The notes under the pieces were generated by a model, which was given only the letters and a program-made list of their open reading frames with translations, was not told the DNA's origin and ran no database searches. The position numbers and the translations under genes are program-made. Source: Candidatus Obscuribacterales bacterium (lineage in GTDB: Bacteria > Cyanobacteriota > Vampirovibrionia > Obscuribacterales > Obscuribacteraceae). From it: a stretch of DNA of 64,000 bases. Numbering within the stretch: the stretch's first letter is position 1; the number at the start of each line of letters is the position of its first letter. The stretch covers positions 186,001 to 250,000 of the forward strand of contig JAHBVO010000005.1 of the NCBI GenBank assembly GCA_019637435.1, read 5' to 3'. This document shows positions 54,734-64,000 of this stretch, one piece after another.

Positions 54734-55030
54734 TTCAATTTCCTCGATAGAAAAGTTCGCTTGGGTCCAAGCAGCACAGTCTCAGTCAGTCCCGCGGAGA
54801 GGCGACGAAAGCGTGCGTCGAAACCAAGAAGTCGATTCGCCTGGTAGCTTACTACATATATGATTTGACTGATCGCCGAGACAAAAAGTTGATGAGGTTT
54901 TATCCTCAGTCGAAGGTTTCGTGAACCATTGACAGAGCAAAGCCTTAACCTTCAAGTTCCCAAGTGGAAACTTCCGAAAGCATGCTCAGACCCTTCTGCT
55001 CTGATTCGTTTGTCAAAGCCTTCCTTTTAT
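54734..55030. other. Gap between the giant paralogues
   Basis: About 300 bases holding the leader of paralogue A. I found no terminator hairpin or clear promoter. Confidence 0.4.
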
Positions 55031-58000
55031 CTACGGGGTGACAGTTCCATTGGCGCCGTCGTTACCGTCAGTTCCGTCCAGTCCATCCGGGTTTCCGAAC
55101 CCGCCTGTACCAAGCGCCCCACCGAGACCACCGCTGACATCAGCCGAACCACCAAGTGAATTCGAGGAAGTAATGTTACCGCCGATTCCGCCGTTGCCAC
55201 CGTTACCACCATCGCCCGCCGCCGCTGAACCGGATGCGACACCGCCATCACCACCTGTGCCGCCGGTGCCGCCATCGCCACCCGAAGCCGTCGCGGCTCC
55301 GCTCACAGTTACGACTGTTTTGCTTCCGAGTTTTAGAGAGCCAGCATTTCCTCCCAGCCCTCCGGTAGCTCCAGCCGTGCCTTCTGATGGCGCACCACCG
55401 GCGTTGCCGCCGTTGCCTCCTGCACCGCCGGCGCCACCAGCGCCGCCGTCAGTTACGATGTTGAAAATCGTGATATCACCCTTAAACTTGTCCGCGGTTA
55501 TTGTCCCGCCGGCTCCACCAGTGCCTCCCTGTGCAGAAGCTCCCGCCTGACCAGCATTGTGATTATTGGAAGAACCCGCAGCTCCGCCAGCGCCGCCGCT
55601 TCCGCCAAGACCGCCAATAGCAATCAAGCCTCCCGCGCTTAAACTAGCAGCGGTTACCTTGATAGAACCCGCGGTACCGCCATTTCCACCAGCACTAGCG
55701 TTAGATCCGTTGCCGCCGGTGGCGGAGTCAAACGATGAGCCTCCGGCGCCACCATTGGCGCCGTCACCGCCAGAACCGCCATTGACGTTTGAAGCGTTGA
55801 TGTTTGCGGTGCCCTTCTTCGCGGAGATCGCCACCGCGCCACCGTCCCCTCCATCGCCGGAAGTTCCAGCGAGTCCGCCGCTTCCACCAATCGCCGGGAA
55901 TGAACCAGCGTTGCCACCGTCGCCAGCGCGGCCGGCAGAACCGCCGTATCCACCGTTAGCTCTCGCCACGCCGGAAACTGTAATACTTCCTGATTTAGAG
56001 CTCACCTCGATGACGCCCCCCGCGCCGCCCTGGAGACCGGCAAAACCGTTTCCACCAGCTCCGCCACTTCCCGAGCTTGCACTTCCACCGGCGCCACCAC
56101 TACCGGTGCCTGAAGCAGCGCTGCCGTCTGCTGCCAGAACCGAGGCAGTAACATCGCCTGCGCTTTTCAATTCGACGGTTCCTCCCTTGGCGGAAGCGCC
56201 CACAGTACCGGCGTCTCCGCCTCGGCCTCCGGTACCACCGACAGCGTCACCGCCTGCCCCTCCCGTCCCGGCAGAAGGAATTGAGGTTCCACCGCTAGCC
56301 GAAGCAGCAGCTAAAATTGTGATGTCGGGGACAGTTTTGCCTTTGGTGGAGATGAAGATGAACCCGCCGTCGGCGTTGTTGCCGCTATTGCCACCATTTC
56401 CTCCATTGCCTCCATCGATTGATATACCAGCTAGAACGGAAGAACCATTGCCGCCAGCTCCGCCTGAACCTCCATTGCCACCATCTGCGATGACATTTAT
56501 TGCTTGAAAGGAGGAAGCGGAAATCTTGATTGTTCCAGCCATTTGAGCATTGCCACCGTTCCCCCCCGCGCCACCATTACCGGAGCTCGCTGGGTCACCG
56601 GTACTATCCGCAGCCGCACCACCCGCACCGCCACTTCCGGCAGATGAACTGGAGGCAAGCACGCTCCCAATGTTGATTGCGCCACCCGTAATTGTCACCG
56701 TGCCGCTAGCGCTAGACGCTCCAGCATTACCGCCGTCACCGCCATTGCCGCTCACGGCACTGTCGCTGACGCCGCCAGCACCACCGGCGCCACCATTTCC
56801 AGACTGTACACCACTGCGCCCCGCGTATACGACGCCAGGAAGATTTATAGTAGGGCTGGAAAGAATTATAGAACCGTTCTGACCACCTTGCAGAGAGTCG
56901 CCACCTCTGCCGCCATTCCCGGCGTTACCACTGCCGGCGTCCCCACCTGCGCCACCATCGCCGCCACGTCCGGAACTGCCGCCGCTCGCTGCAATGGTGC
57001 CAACACCAGTTATTGCACCGCCCTTCTTGGAGGTCGTTATGGTCACGACGCCGCTTTCAGCACCGGCTCCACCGACGCCTCCGGAACCTCCATCGCCGCC
57101 GTCGCCGGAAGGAGAGTTGACTCCGCCCCCTCCGCCAGTGCCGCCCTCACCGCCATCGCCAGCGCTCGAAAGTAATGCGGTTGCAACATTAATCGTTCCG
57201 GTGCCCGCACGCAAATTCAGATCACTAGAAGCTCCACCAGTGCCTCCTGCTCCGCCCTCTCCACCGCCGCGTCCAGTTCCATTCGCAGAGTCTCCTGAAG
57301 TGCCACCGTCACCACCGAGACCTCCGGTGCCTCCTTGTGAGACTACAAGTCCTGAGGAAATATTTCCGGAGCCGGATGTTTCCAACAGTAAGGTGCCGCC
57401 TGCACCACCATTCCCACCAGCACCACCAGCGCCACCAGCTCCGCCCGTACTACTTAGACCGACACCACCATTTCCTCCATGGCCCCCGGCACCGCCATTT
57501 GCTCCTTGAGAGATCAAAGTAGAGGTACTGATCGTCCCTCCGCTGGATATAACAGATACCTCAGCGCCTGAACCCCCAGCACCACCTGTTCCACCGTTGC
57601 CACCATCTGTGCCGGGCACATTATCTATCCCGGGACTGCCATTGCCACCGATACCGCCTTCGCCAGCGATACTGATCAGCGCTCCCACGGCGATGTCGCC
57701 AGTGGCGTTCAATACGATGCTACCTGAAGCCCCACCAATTCCACCGTTACCGCCATTTTGAGGACTTGCTCCGGCTCCGTTGGCGCCATCACCACCTGAA
57801 CCTCCAATGGCTATGAGTGAACTTGCAGCGGCGTTTATACCCCCTGAAGTTGCCGTTATAGTGATAGTTCCGGCATCTTGAGCATCTCCACCTGCGGCAC
57901 CAGGAATGCTACCAGTCGCTCCGTCGGCGCCATTAGTAACGACAATTCCCGAAATTGAAACGTCGCTTGCGGTGATAACAAGATCTCCGCCCTTTTTCCC

Positions 58001-60043
58001 TTCATTTACAGCATTGAGGGATGCCCCACCCCCAGAAATAGCTGCAGATCCGCCGGTCAGCATCGTCAAATCGCCGCCCAGAGTAACGGCGGTCCCCAGG
58101 CTGATACCTCCGGATGCCAGTTTTTTGGATACTTTGATATCTGAACCGGAGTAGTTACCCGTGCTGTCGAAGGTCAGCTTAAGTTGCGCCTGGGAATTTA
58201 TCAGGCTGACAGAGCCGACCGCTCCGGCGCCGGTGCCCTCTACTATGCTACCCGCCGAAATAGCAACGGCATTTTGTCCGCCTGCAATTATCGATACAGA
58301 ACCGTTGTTACCGCTGCCGAACCCGAATGCGTTAATTGTTCCGACGTCCACAACCCCCTTGTCTCCGCTTTTGTTTGCGAGCGCGATAAGGGTGACGTTC
58401 GAGCCCGAACCATTGGCGTTATTGAAAATGCCATCATCGCCGCTAGAATCAATCATTGAACTCGACAATAGAATGCTTCCTCCGGTGGAGGAGACCTTGC
58501 CTACCTGGACGAAACTGCCAGCTGCAATGGGGTTTCCGATCGGGACTTGTGTCACCGGGACGGCTCCGTTGATTGGCTTTAACGTCGCACCGGCTATCAT
58601 AGTGATTGGCTGCCCATCACCGTCTACAGTTCTAGCCGTGATAGTTCTTGCGGTACCACCGTCCGTGATATCACCGCTAGCGAGAATAGCAATAGCCTCC
58701 CCGAAAGTTAGAGGACCTGTGATCGTAACATCCCCGCTGTCGTTGAAGAATGTCGGATCGCCGGTGATCACGCTCTGACCGATCTGTAAATTATCGGTAG
58801 ATGCCCCGATGTGGGCGGTGCCGGCTGAGACTTTAAGTTCACCGGTAAGTTCACCAACAACACCATCGGCGCTACCACTTCCGGCGTTGACAATTAGCTT
58901 TTTCGAAAAGTAATCACCGCCGGAAAGCACGATTGAATCGCTGGCACCAAAATTGTTATTGCCTATCGTTATGTCGCCATTGTTAGCCAAAAATGCTCCG
59001 CCCGAAGCATCGATCTTCACCATATGCGGTGACAGGGTCTGAAGCTGATCGGCAATGTTGATGTTGCCGGTGGTTGCAGCAATGGAGCCCGCATTCAAAA
59101 TAGAGTTGGCTTGCAGGCTCACATTTGAACCCGTTATAGAAGCAACGGTCGCTCCAGCCGTTTCAGGCGCATTGATTATCGCGCCACCGGCGATAAGAGT
59201 GACGTTGCCACCGCCGGTTATGCTACCGCCATTGACTATATCTGTCTGAGCTATCAGATTCAAATCTAACGGATTGGCTCCGGATGCCGAGGTTGCAATG
59301 CTACCTGTCGCCGAATTGCGAATGTGATTCGCACTGACCGTCGCCGCGGCGACCTGCGGGTCATGGGATAGAATTACCAGGTTGCCGGCATTACGAAGAT
59401 TGCCCGAGATGTCGAGTTGGTTCACTGTGGTGAAGTCACCGGTGACTGTGACATTCTTCGGGATATTCAGACTACTGAGAGTTCCTACCGTGCCAGCATC
59501 CAGGTTCAATGCGCCACCACTGGCGCTACCATTGTTCTGCAAACTGAGAGTCTGTCCGCCCTGCTGTAAAACCTGATAAACAGCAGCCAACTCGGCTGCT
59601 GTCAACTTAGTCCCGTTATCAACCAGAACGTCCTGACCTGCTCTGCTGATCGTGACATTACCGCTTAGATTCGAAATCGTGTATGAATCGCGCCTTGATC
59701 TCAAGTTTAAGTCAGACGGTAAGCGACTGAGATCGACCGATGTAATTCGCCGACTCGCACGCTCAACGCTCCGGAAGTTTTGAATTGCTTGAATGGAACG
59801 CGCAGTGTCAAACTGCTTGTGGTTCTCCATCCGTATAAGCTTGTTTTCGCGGCGCGACGCTGTTGCACCCATATCCAGAATATTTTGAGCGCGTCCACGT
59901 CCACGTTCATTAGAAACAACCTTTCGGCTAGCATTCAGAATTGCGCTGTCAAAGGACTGCGGATGAGCAGAAGATGATTGAGCGAACAACGCTATGGATG
60001 CCAGAACCGCAAAAGTGTAACCACCCTTTTTAAACTTTCTCAT
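55031..60043 (-). CDS. Giant exported Gly-rich beta-helix protein, paralogue B
   Basis: About 1670 residues from ATG 60043 (GGAGAG upstream; a longer frame reaches 60070). Domain order is the same as in paralogue A: signal peptide (TFAVLASIALFAQSSSAHP), helical spacer with DMGATASRRENKLIRMEN, FHA-like domain (NLSGNVTISRAGQDVLVDNG), beta-helix, then a Gly-rich repeat tail. Many blocks are near-identical to paralogue A (VIAGDP/VITGDPTFFN ... SGDVTITG; IGNNNFG; AHIGASTDNL), while the Gly-rich tails differ more. Tandem duplication is evident. Function probably structural or adhesive. Confidence 0.85.
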   Translation of the reverse strand: MRKFKKGGYTFAVLASIALFAQSSSAHPQSFDSAILNASRKVVSNERGRGRAQNILDMGATASRRENKLIRMENHKQFDTARSIQAIQNFRSVERASRRITSVDLSRLPSDLNLRSRRDSYTISNLSGNVTISRAGQDVLVDNGTKLTAAELAAVYQVLQQGGQTLSLQNNGSASGGALNLDAGTVGTLSSLNIPKNVTVTGDFTTVNQLDISGNLRNAGNLVILSHDPQVAAATVSANHIRNSATGSIATSASGANPLDLNLIAQTDIVNGGSITGGGNVTLIAGGAIINAPETAGATVASITGSNVSLQANSILNAGSIAATTGNINIADQLQTLSPHMVKIDASGGAFLANNGDITIGNNNFGASDSIVLSGGDYFSKKLIVNAGSGSADGVVGELTGELKVSAGTAHIGASTDNLQIGQSVITGDPTFFNDSGDVTITGPLTFGEAIAILASGDITDGGTARTITARTVDGDGQPITMIAGATLKPINGAVPVTQVPIGNPIAAGSFVQVGKVSSTGGSILLSSSMIDSSGDDGIFNNANGSGSNVTLIALANKSGDKGVVDVGTINAFGFGSGNNGSVSIIAGGQNAVAISAGSIVEGTGAGAVGSVSLINSQAQLKLTFDSTGNYSGSDIKVSKKLASGGISLGTAVTLGGDLTMLTGGSAAISGGGASLNAVNEGKKGGDLVITASDVSISGIVVTNGADGATGSIPGAAGGDAQDAGTITITATSGGINAAASSLIAIGGSGGDGANGAGASPQNGGNGGIGGASGSIVLNATGDIAVGALISIAGEGGIGGNGSPGIDNVPGTDGGNGGTGGAGGSGAEVSVISSGGTISTSTLISQGANGGAGGHGGNGGVGLSSTGGAGGAGGAGGNGGAGGTLLLETSGSGNISSGLVVSQGGTGGLGGDGGTSGDSANGTGRGGGEGGAGGTGGASSDLNLRAGTGTINVATALLSSAGDGGEGGTGGGGGVNSPSGDGGDGGSGGVGGAGAESGVVTITTSKKGGAITGVGTIAASGGSSGRGGDGGAGGDAGSGNAGNGGRGGDSLQGGQNGSIILSSPTINLPGVVYAGRSGVQSGNGGAGGAGGVSDSAVSGNGGDGGNAGASSASGTVTITGGAINIGSVLASSSSAGSGGAGGAAADSTGDPASSGNGGAGGNGGNAQMAGTIKISASSFQAINVIADGGNGGSGGAGGNGSSVLAGISIDGGNGGNGGNSGNNADGGFIFISTKGKTVPDITILAAASASGGTSIPSAGTGGAGGDAVGGTGGRGGDAGTVGASAKGGTVELKSAGDVTASVLAADGSAASGTGSGGAGGSASSGSGGAGGNGFAGLQGGAGGVIEVSSKSGSITVSGVARANGGYGGSAGRAGDGGNAGSFPAIGGSGGLAGTSGDGGDGGAVAISAKKGTANINASNVNGGSGGDGANGGAGGSSFDSATGGNGSNASAGGNGGTAGSIKVTAASLSAGGLIAIGGLGGSGGAGGAAGSSNNHNAGQAGASAQGGTGGAGGTITADKFKGDITIFNIVTDGGAGGAGGAGGNGGNAGGAPSEGTAGATGGLGGNAGSLKLGSKTVVTVSGAATASGGDGGTGGTGGDGGVASGSAAAGDGGNGGNGGIGGNITSSNSLGGSADVSGGLGGALGTGGFGNPDGLDGTDGNDGANGTVTP

Positions 60044-60196
60044 CAATGCTCTCCAGCGTGACAGTCCCAAATTTGACGACCGAGCGGACCCGACGCCAAC
60101 GTAAACAAGAATCAGAAGCTTACACTAATTTCCGCATATCTGATCGACACGCGTCACAAGTGGCTCAGGTTTTATCAACTTACGACCGGTCAATGC

Positions 60197-61723
60197 CTAG
60201 ATCTTAGAACCGGGATCGCGCAGATACTTAGCGCGATCAGCAATTTCCTTCTTCCAACTCTCAGGCTTGCCAGCCAAGCCTTTCATGATTAGTGCCATTC
60301 GATGATTTTGAGAGAATGTTTCTTCATTGCGGAGGAGGAAATGCCAATATAGAGTATTGAATGGACAGGCATTGTCGCCGGTACTTTCCTTTTGATTGTA
60401 TTCGCATTTTTTGCAGAAATCCGACATTTTGTTGATGTAATTTGCCGACGCAGCGTAGGGCTTGGTGCCGATGTATCCACCATCAGCATGAAGTGCCATT
60501 CCTATCACGTTGGGTACCATCACCCAATCGTATCCGTCCACAAACATTTCCTCGAACCACAAGTCTGTTTCCTGCGGGTCGTAACCGGCAATCATTGCGA
60601 AATTTCCAAGCAACATCAATCGAACGATATGATGTGCGTATCCATGTTTGATTACGGTCTCAATCGAATCCCGCATGCACCTCATTTTGGTATCACCAGT
60701 AGTGAAAAACTCAGGCAGTTTCAACTGCGCATCCTTGAGGTGATTACGCTGTTTGTATTCGGGCATCAGGCGCCAGTAGACACGCCACACGAACTCGCGC
60801 CAACCAATCAACTGCCGAATAAAACCTTCGACAGAAGCCAATCTCGCCGCATTACCAATATATCTGCGCTCAGCCTCTTTGCAGAGTTCTAGCGGGTGAA
60901 GCAAACACGTGTTGACGTATGGAGATAAAACTGAATGGTTGAGAAACGGCTCACCATGCAGCATCGAGTCCTGGTGAGGACCAAATTCGTCGAGCCGTTT
61001 GTCAAAGAAGTCCTTTGCAGCTTTCAGCGCGTCAGCTCGAGTCACCGCATAGATCCAGTCTCCGCTATCGCCGGGATGATCGGAGAAATTTTCATCAACC
61101 ATTTTTATTACAGCTTGAGTAATTTCGTCCGGAGGAAACGTCCTTAGCGCTTCAAATTTGAAATCTTTCCCTGGTGGTTGTCGGTTTTCTTTATCGAAAT
61201 TCCAGTCACCGCCAGTGGGGTTATCGCCGTCCATAAGCAAATTCGTCTTCTTACGCATCAGGCGGTAAAACCGCTCCATAGTGACGCGCGAGTCCTTCGT
61301 TTTGTGAAGGTCTTCAAATTCCTTAGCGGTTGAGATGAAATTGCAATGCCGCGTGATTGTGACTTTACGATCCGGAAGCAAGCGTTTTAGTTTTTCATTC
61401 GCGCCAAATTCGGATTGCTCCATGAAAATGACTTCCGTCGGCTTGTTTTTCTCCAGATGATCTTGAACAGCCGATTCGAAATCCGGATGCTCTTTATAGT
61501 AATCGACCTGCCATCCTGCATTTCGAAGTTCCTCTGCGAAGTGCCGCATGACGGAATAAATCAGAATGAGTTTCTTCTTGTGATATTTGATTTTGCCACC
61601 ACGTTTGATTGACTCAATCATCAAAACTCGTGGTTTTCTCTGCGACTCAGCGGCGGCAAGCAATGCAGTGTTGTTCATGGAACACTGGTCGCCGGTTATC
61701 CAGACGGTAACGCTTTCACTCAT
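60197..61723 (-). CDS. FeS-BCP type photolyase/cryptochrome (PhrB-like)
   Basis: 508 residues, the usual length of the bacterial (6-4) photolyase group. Cys residues in TKMRCMRDS (near 350), FCKKCEYN (near 437) and NACPFN (near 449) match the four 4Fe-4S ligands of that family, and AHHIVRLMLLGNFAMI is typical. The N-terminal antenna domain is present. It would repair UV-induced (6-4) lesions using light via FAD. Interesting in a lineage that is otherwise non-phototrophic. Confidence 0.93.
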   Translation of the reverse strand: MSESVTVWITGDQCSMNNTALLAAAESQRKPRVLMIESIKRGGKIKYHKKKLILIYSVMRHFAEELRNAGWQVDYYKEHPDFESAVQDHLEKNKPTEVIFMEQSEFGANEKLKRLLPDRKVTITRHCNFISTAKEFEDLHKTKDSRVTMERFYRLMRKKTNLLMDGDNPTGGDWNFDKENRQPPGKDFKFEALRTFPPDEITQAVIKMVDENFSDHPGDSGDWIYAVTRADALKAAKDFFDKRLDEFGPHQDSMLHGEPFLNHSVLSPYVNTCLLHPLELCKEAERRYIGNAARLASVEGFIRQLIGWREFVWRVYWRLMPEYKQRNHLKDAQLKLPEFFTTGDTKMRCMRDSIETVIKHGYAHHIVRLMLLGNFAMIAGYDPQETDLWFEEMFVDGYDWVMVPNVIGMALHADGGYIGTKPYAASANYINKMSDFCKKCEYNQKESTGDNACPFNTLYWHFLLRNEETFSQNHRMALIMKGLAGKPESWKKEIADRAKYLRDPGSKI

Positions 61724-61765
61724 ATTCTGTATATTGGCAGCCTACCGTGAATTCAAGGTGAACGG

Positions 61766-63640
61766 TTACTGAGCATCATATTTTCTCTGAAACTCGGCGA
61801 GCTTCGCTGGCAGGTGAGTTTTAAGAAATTTTGTCGTTTTCTGAACGTCGTTCTTTGTTGCGGAATTGTCCGGACCAAGCACCATCTTCGATACCAGCGT
61901 GGCTCTAATGTAGTGTTCGGCGGCCTCCTCGAACTTTCCCTCGTGATGGAGGGCGCTGCCTAGTTGCCATTCTGCAGAAGGAACGAACTCCGAGTCAGAA
62001 TTCGGATAGAGCTTGTTCACGATCTCTAGCGTTTCCCTGCCGACTTTCTCAGCTTCCGAATACTGACCCAAGCCCTCCAGTGCCTGCGCCAGGCGAAAGA
62101 GAGAGGTGACCGTGTAATCATGATATTTCCCAAGTACACGCTTCTTTATTGCCACAGCCTCGCGAGCATGTTCCAGCCCCTGTTTAAACTGATTTCGTTG
62201 ATTGTAGATATCGCTCAACCACTCGTGAATAGAGCCTCTATCAAAATTCTCGCGGTGTTGAAGATTTGCCTCCAATGCCTTGTTGAAGAATTTAATTGCA
62301 GTATCAAAATTTCCGCTTGTGCTGGAGTGTCTGGCAAAGTCCAGATATATCGCTTCTCTTTGAGCTATAGGCGCGTTGTTTTTCTCTGCGGACCTGACCG
62401 CTTTCCAATAGAATGACGTAGCACTTGCAAAATTGTTGGGACCGAGAGACTTCTCCGTAGCGGCTTTGCGCGAAAGCGCTTCCCACTCATTCGGTAGGAA
62501 TATGGGCCGAGCAATCGGATAGATGACAACGACGACAGCGGCAACAATTGCAAATACGATAGCAGCGACTGAAATTAAAGCGAGCTTGAATACGCCAATT
62601 GATTTCTTCTGATGCCGTAAAACAGGCTTGGCCGAGGGATCTTCGATGCACTGTTTAAAGTCCTCAATTTTTTGCCAGCGGTCTTCCGGTTTCTTTTCCA
62701 AACAGCCTTGAACGGCTCGATGCAGGTTAGGAGGCCATTTGAAAGTAGAAAAGTCGGGTGCGTCATTGACGTGAGACATCAAGGTCTGAAGCGCACTTTC
62801 AGAAACAAAGGGCGGAAGTCCGGTTAAACATTCGAACGTCACACAACCCATTGAATAGATGTCGGAGCGTTTGTCAGCCCTCTTGCCGAGACATTGTTCG
62901 GGACTCATATAATTTGGAGTTCCGAAAACCTCACCGGTTTGCGTCAGATTAGCTTCCTTCTCCTCGTCGACTAATTTAGCAATACCGAAATCAACTATCT
63001 TGGCGGTTTCTTCACCGGCAGAATTTCGAGCAATGATGATATTAGCCGGCTTCAAATCGCGATGTATCACACCGTTATCATGAGCGTGCTTCAAGCCATC
63101 ACACACTTGAGTGATTAGCTTCTGCACACGTTCTACCGGAAGTTTGCCTCCCGCATTATCAATTGCGTCCTGGAGCGAAATACCTTCAACGAAATCCATA
63201 ACCAGGTACGGACGGTTTTGTTCGTCTTGCCCGAACTCCCGCACCGCAGCTATATTCGGATGGTTCAGGGCGGTAGCGGTTTTCGCTTCTTGCTGAAACC
63301 GCTGAATTCCTCTTGCATGAAGTTGACCGCCGTGAATAAATTTGACAGCCACCACTCGGTCAAGGAGGAGGTGGCGAGCCTTGTACACGGTGCTCATGCC
63401 ACCACTGCCGAGTACGGACAAAATTTCGAAACGCCCTGCAATGGTGGTGCCGACTAGTGCCTCTGCATCTCTGGTATCGTCGGGTTCAGGAAATGAGAAG
63501 TTGTCATTGGTAGCAAATGGATCGACAAACGGGCTGACAGCAGCAGCCGCTTTTTGAACGGGACCACCGTCAACATGATCGGGTGAGCCTTCGACGACAA
63601 ACTTCAAATGTTCCTGCTGCTTAAGGTCTTCGTCACTCAC
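61766..63640 (-). CDS. Membrane Ser/Thr protein kinase with TPR tail
   Basis: 624 residues from a GTG. Kinase motifs: LGSGGMSTVYKA, VAVKFIHGG, HRDLKPAN (near 193), DFGIAK (near 215), TPNYMSPEQCLGKRADKRSD. One membrane segment lies near 355-375 (LALISVAAIVFAIVAAVVVV), then five or so TPR units outside (FDTAIKFFNKALEAN; YSEAEKVGRETLEIVNKLYP). It is a paralogue of the kinase at 25628. The gene at 63726 lies upstream. Confidence 0.93.
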   Translation of the reverse strand: MSDEDLKQQEHLKFVVEGSPDHVDGGPVQKAAAAVSPFVDPFATNDNFSFPEPDDTRDAEALVGTTIAGRFEILSVLGSGGMSTVYKARHLLLDRVVAVKFIHGGQLHARGIQRFQQEAKTATALNHPNIAAVREFGQDEQNRPYLVMDFVEGISLQDAIDNAGGKLPVERVQKLITQVCDGLKHAHDNGVIHRDLKPANIIIARNSAGEETAKIVDFGIAKLVDEEKEANLTQTGEVFGTPNYMSPEQCLGKRADKRSDIYSMGCVTFECLTGLPPFVSESALQTLMSHVNDAPDFSTFKWPPNLHRAVQGCLEKKPEDRWQKIEDFKQCIEDPSAKPVLRHQKKSIGVFKLALISVAAIVFAIVAAVVVVIYPIARPIFLPNEWEALSRKAATEKSLGPNNFASATSFYWKAVRSAEKNNAPIAQREAIYLDFARHSSTSGNFDTAIKFFNKALEANLQHRENFDRGSIHEWLSDIYNQRNQFKQGLEHAREAVAIKKRVLGKYHDYTVTSLFRLAQALEGLGQYSEAEKVGRETLEIVNKLYPNSDSEFVPSAEWQLGSALHHEGKFEEAAEHYIRATLVSKMVLGPDNSATKNDVQKTTKFLKTHLPAKLAEFQRKYDAQ

Positions 63641-63725
63641 GATGTGGTCCTGCTCAAGAGAACTTAGTGATTCCGTGATTCCGTTCGAACTCGTGCAATC
63701 TATCTATTCTAGCGCGCGGAGAAAA

Positions 63726-64000
63726 CTAGTTACCGCGAGACTCCAATTCTCTTAAGTGTTCGCGAGCCTTTTCGGCGCGCGGATCAGTGCTCGCACAAGC
63801 GTTCAAGAACTCATGCAGATTGGAAATTGCCCCGTTTCGATCGCCGTTTTGTTCCATCGCACGGCTCAAATAGAAGCGGGCATTAGCATCCTTCGGATCA
63901 ATTTTTACCGCCTCTTTATAGGACTCGACAGCCGGTCCGACATAACCCTGGACAAGTAGAATAGAACCAAGAGTGGTGCGCGCCGTCACAGATTTATTAT
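63726..64000 (-). CDS. TPR protein, 5' part outside the window
   Basis: The frame is open to the right edge, so the GTG at 63989 is probably not the start. TPR units are clear (GYVGPAVESYKEAVKIDPKD; NARFYLSRAMEQNGDRNGAI). It may be the C-terminus of a larger TPR protein. Confidence 0.7.
   Translation of the reverse strand, partial: NKSVTARTTLGSILLVQGYVGPAVESYKEAVKIDPKDANARFYLSRAMEQNGDRNGAISNLHEFLNACASTDPRAEKAREHLRELESRGN

Noticed and set aside
49685..60043. Long plus-strand Pro-rich ORFs opposite the giant genes
   Set aside because: They are the complement of the GGxGGx coding repeats (GGN read backwards gives Pro). They have no ribosome binding sites and no family resemblance.
1..64000. 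tRNA, tmRNA or rRNA genes
   Set aside because: I scanned for T-loop and rRNA-like sequences by eye and saw none. A covariance-model search would be needed to exclude them.

Overview
The window looks like chromosome from a non-photosynthetic relative of Cyanobacteria (Vampirovibrionia/Melainabacteria, most like the Obscuribacter group). This is an inference from the mix of genes: several membrane-anchored Hanks-type Ser/Thr kinases with TPR or LRR tails, GTP-dependent PEP carboxykinase, an Rcp1-like response regulator, HxlR regulators, and very large Gly-rich secreted proteins. No rRNA or tRNA was seen to confirm it.

Region 1 (1 to about 9,860) is an accessory, defence-flavoured island that runs off the left edge. 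It holds a STAND/NACHT-like NTPase facing a Rad50/RloC-like ATPase with a zinc hook, the broken 5' end of a Dam-type methyltransferase, an HNH_5-type protein, an internally deleted metallophosphoesterase, a nucleotidyltransferase with a small partner, and a frameshifted tyrosine recombinase at the right edge. A broken TPR gene and an IS256-family element follow (10,554-11,827, with an 8-bp target duplication; its transposase is also frameshifted).

Region 2 (11,800 to 28,900) is mixed. It has a small P-loop operon, a LysR regulator, a HAD protein, KptA, two exported proteins, a divergent pair of LRR genes (one a kinase), a cupin, a Cys/Asp/Gly-rich protein beside a BoxA-like ferredoxin and a PaaA-like di-iron protein, a DUF6745 pair, a zinc-ribbon/CpaF-N-domain protein beside another kinase, a beta-carbonic anhydrase and a membrane protein.

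Region 3 (29,300 to 39,300) is core metabolism and housekeeping: pckG, gltA, an overlapping hpd-hmgA operon for tyrosine breakdown, a sigma-70 factor, Ku, a receiver protein and a thioesterase.

Region 4 (39,700 to 49,700) looks like a stress or redox neighbourhood. It has a receiver-histidine kinase, three HxlR regulators, small membrane proteins, an alcohol dehydrogenase, a probable ferritin-like bundle, a 37-bp tandem hairpin repeat and several strong inverted repeats.

Region 5 (49,745 to 60,043) is two tandem paralogous exported proteins of about 1,660-1,670 residues. Each has an FHA-like beta-helix N-terminus followed by roughly 1,000 residues in which hydrophobic beta-rungs alternate with GGxGGx-rich loops. 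It is followed by an FeS-type photolyase and a TPR kinase, and a TPR gene runs off the right edge.
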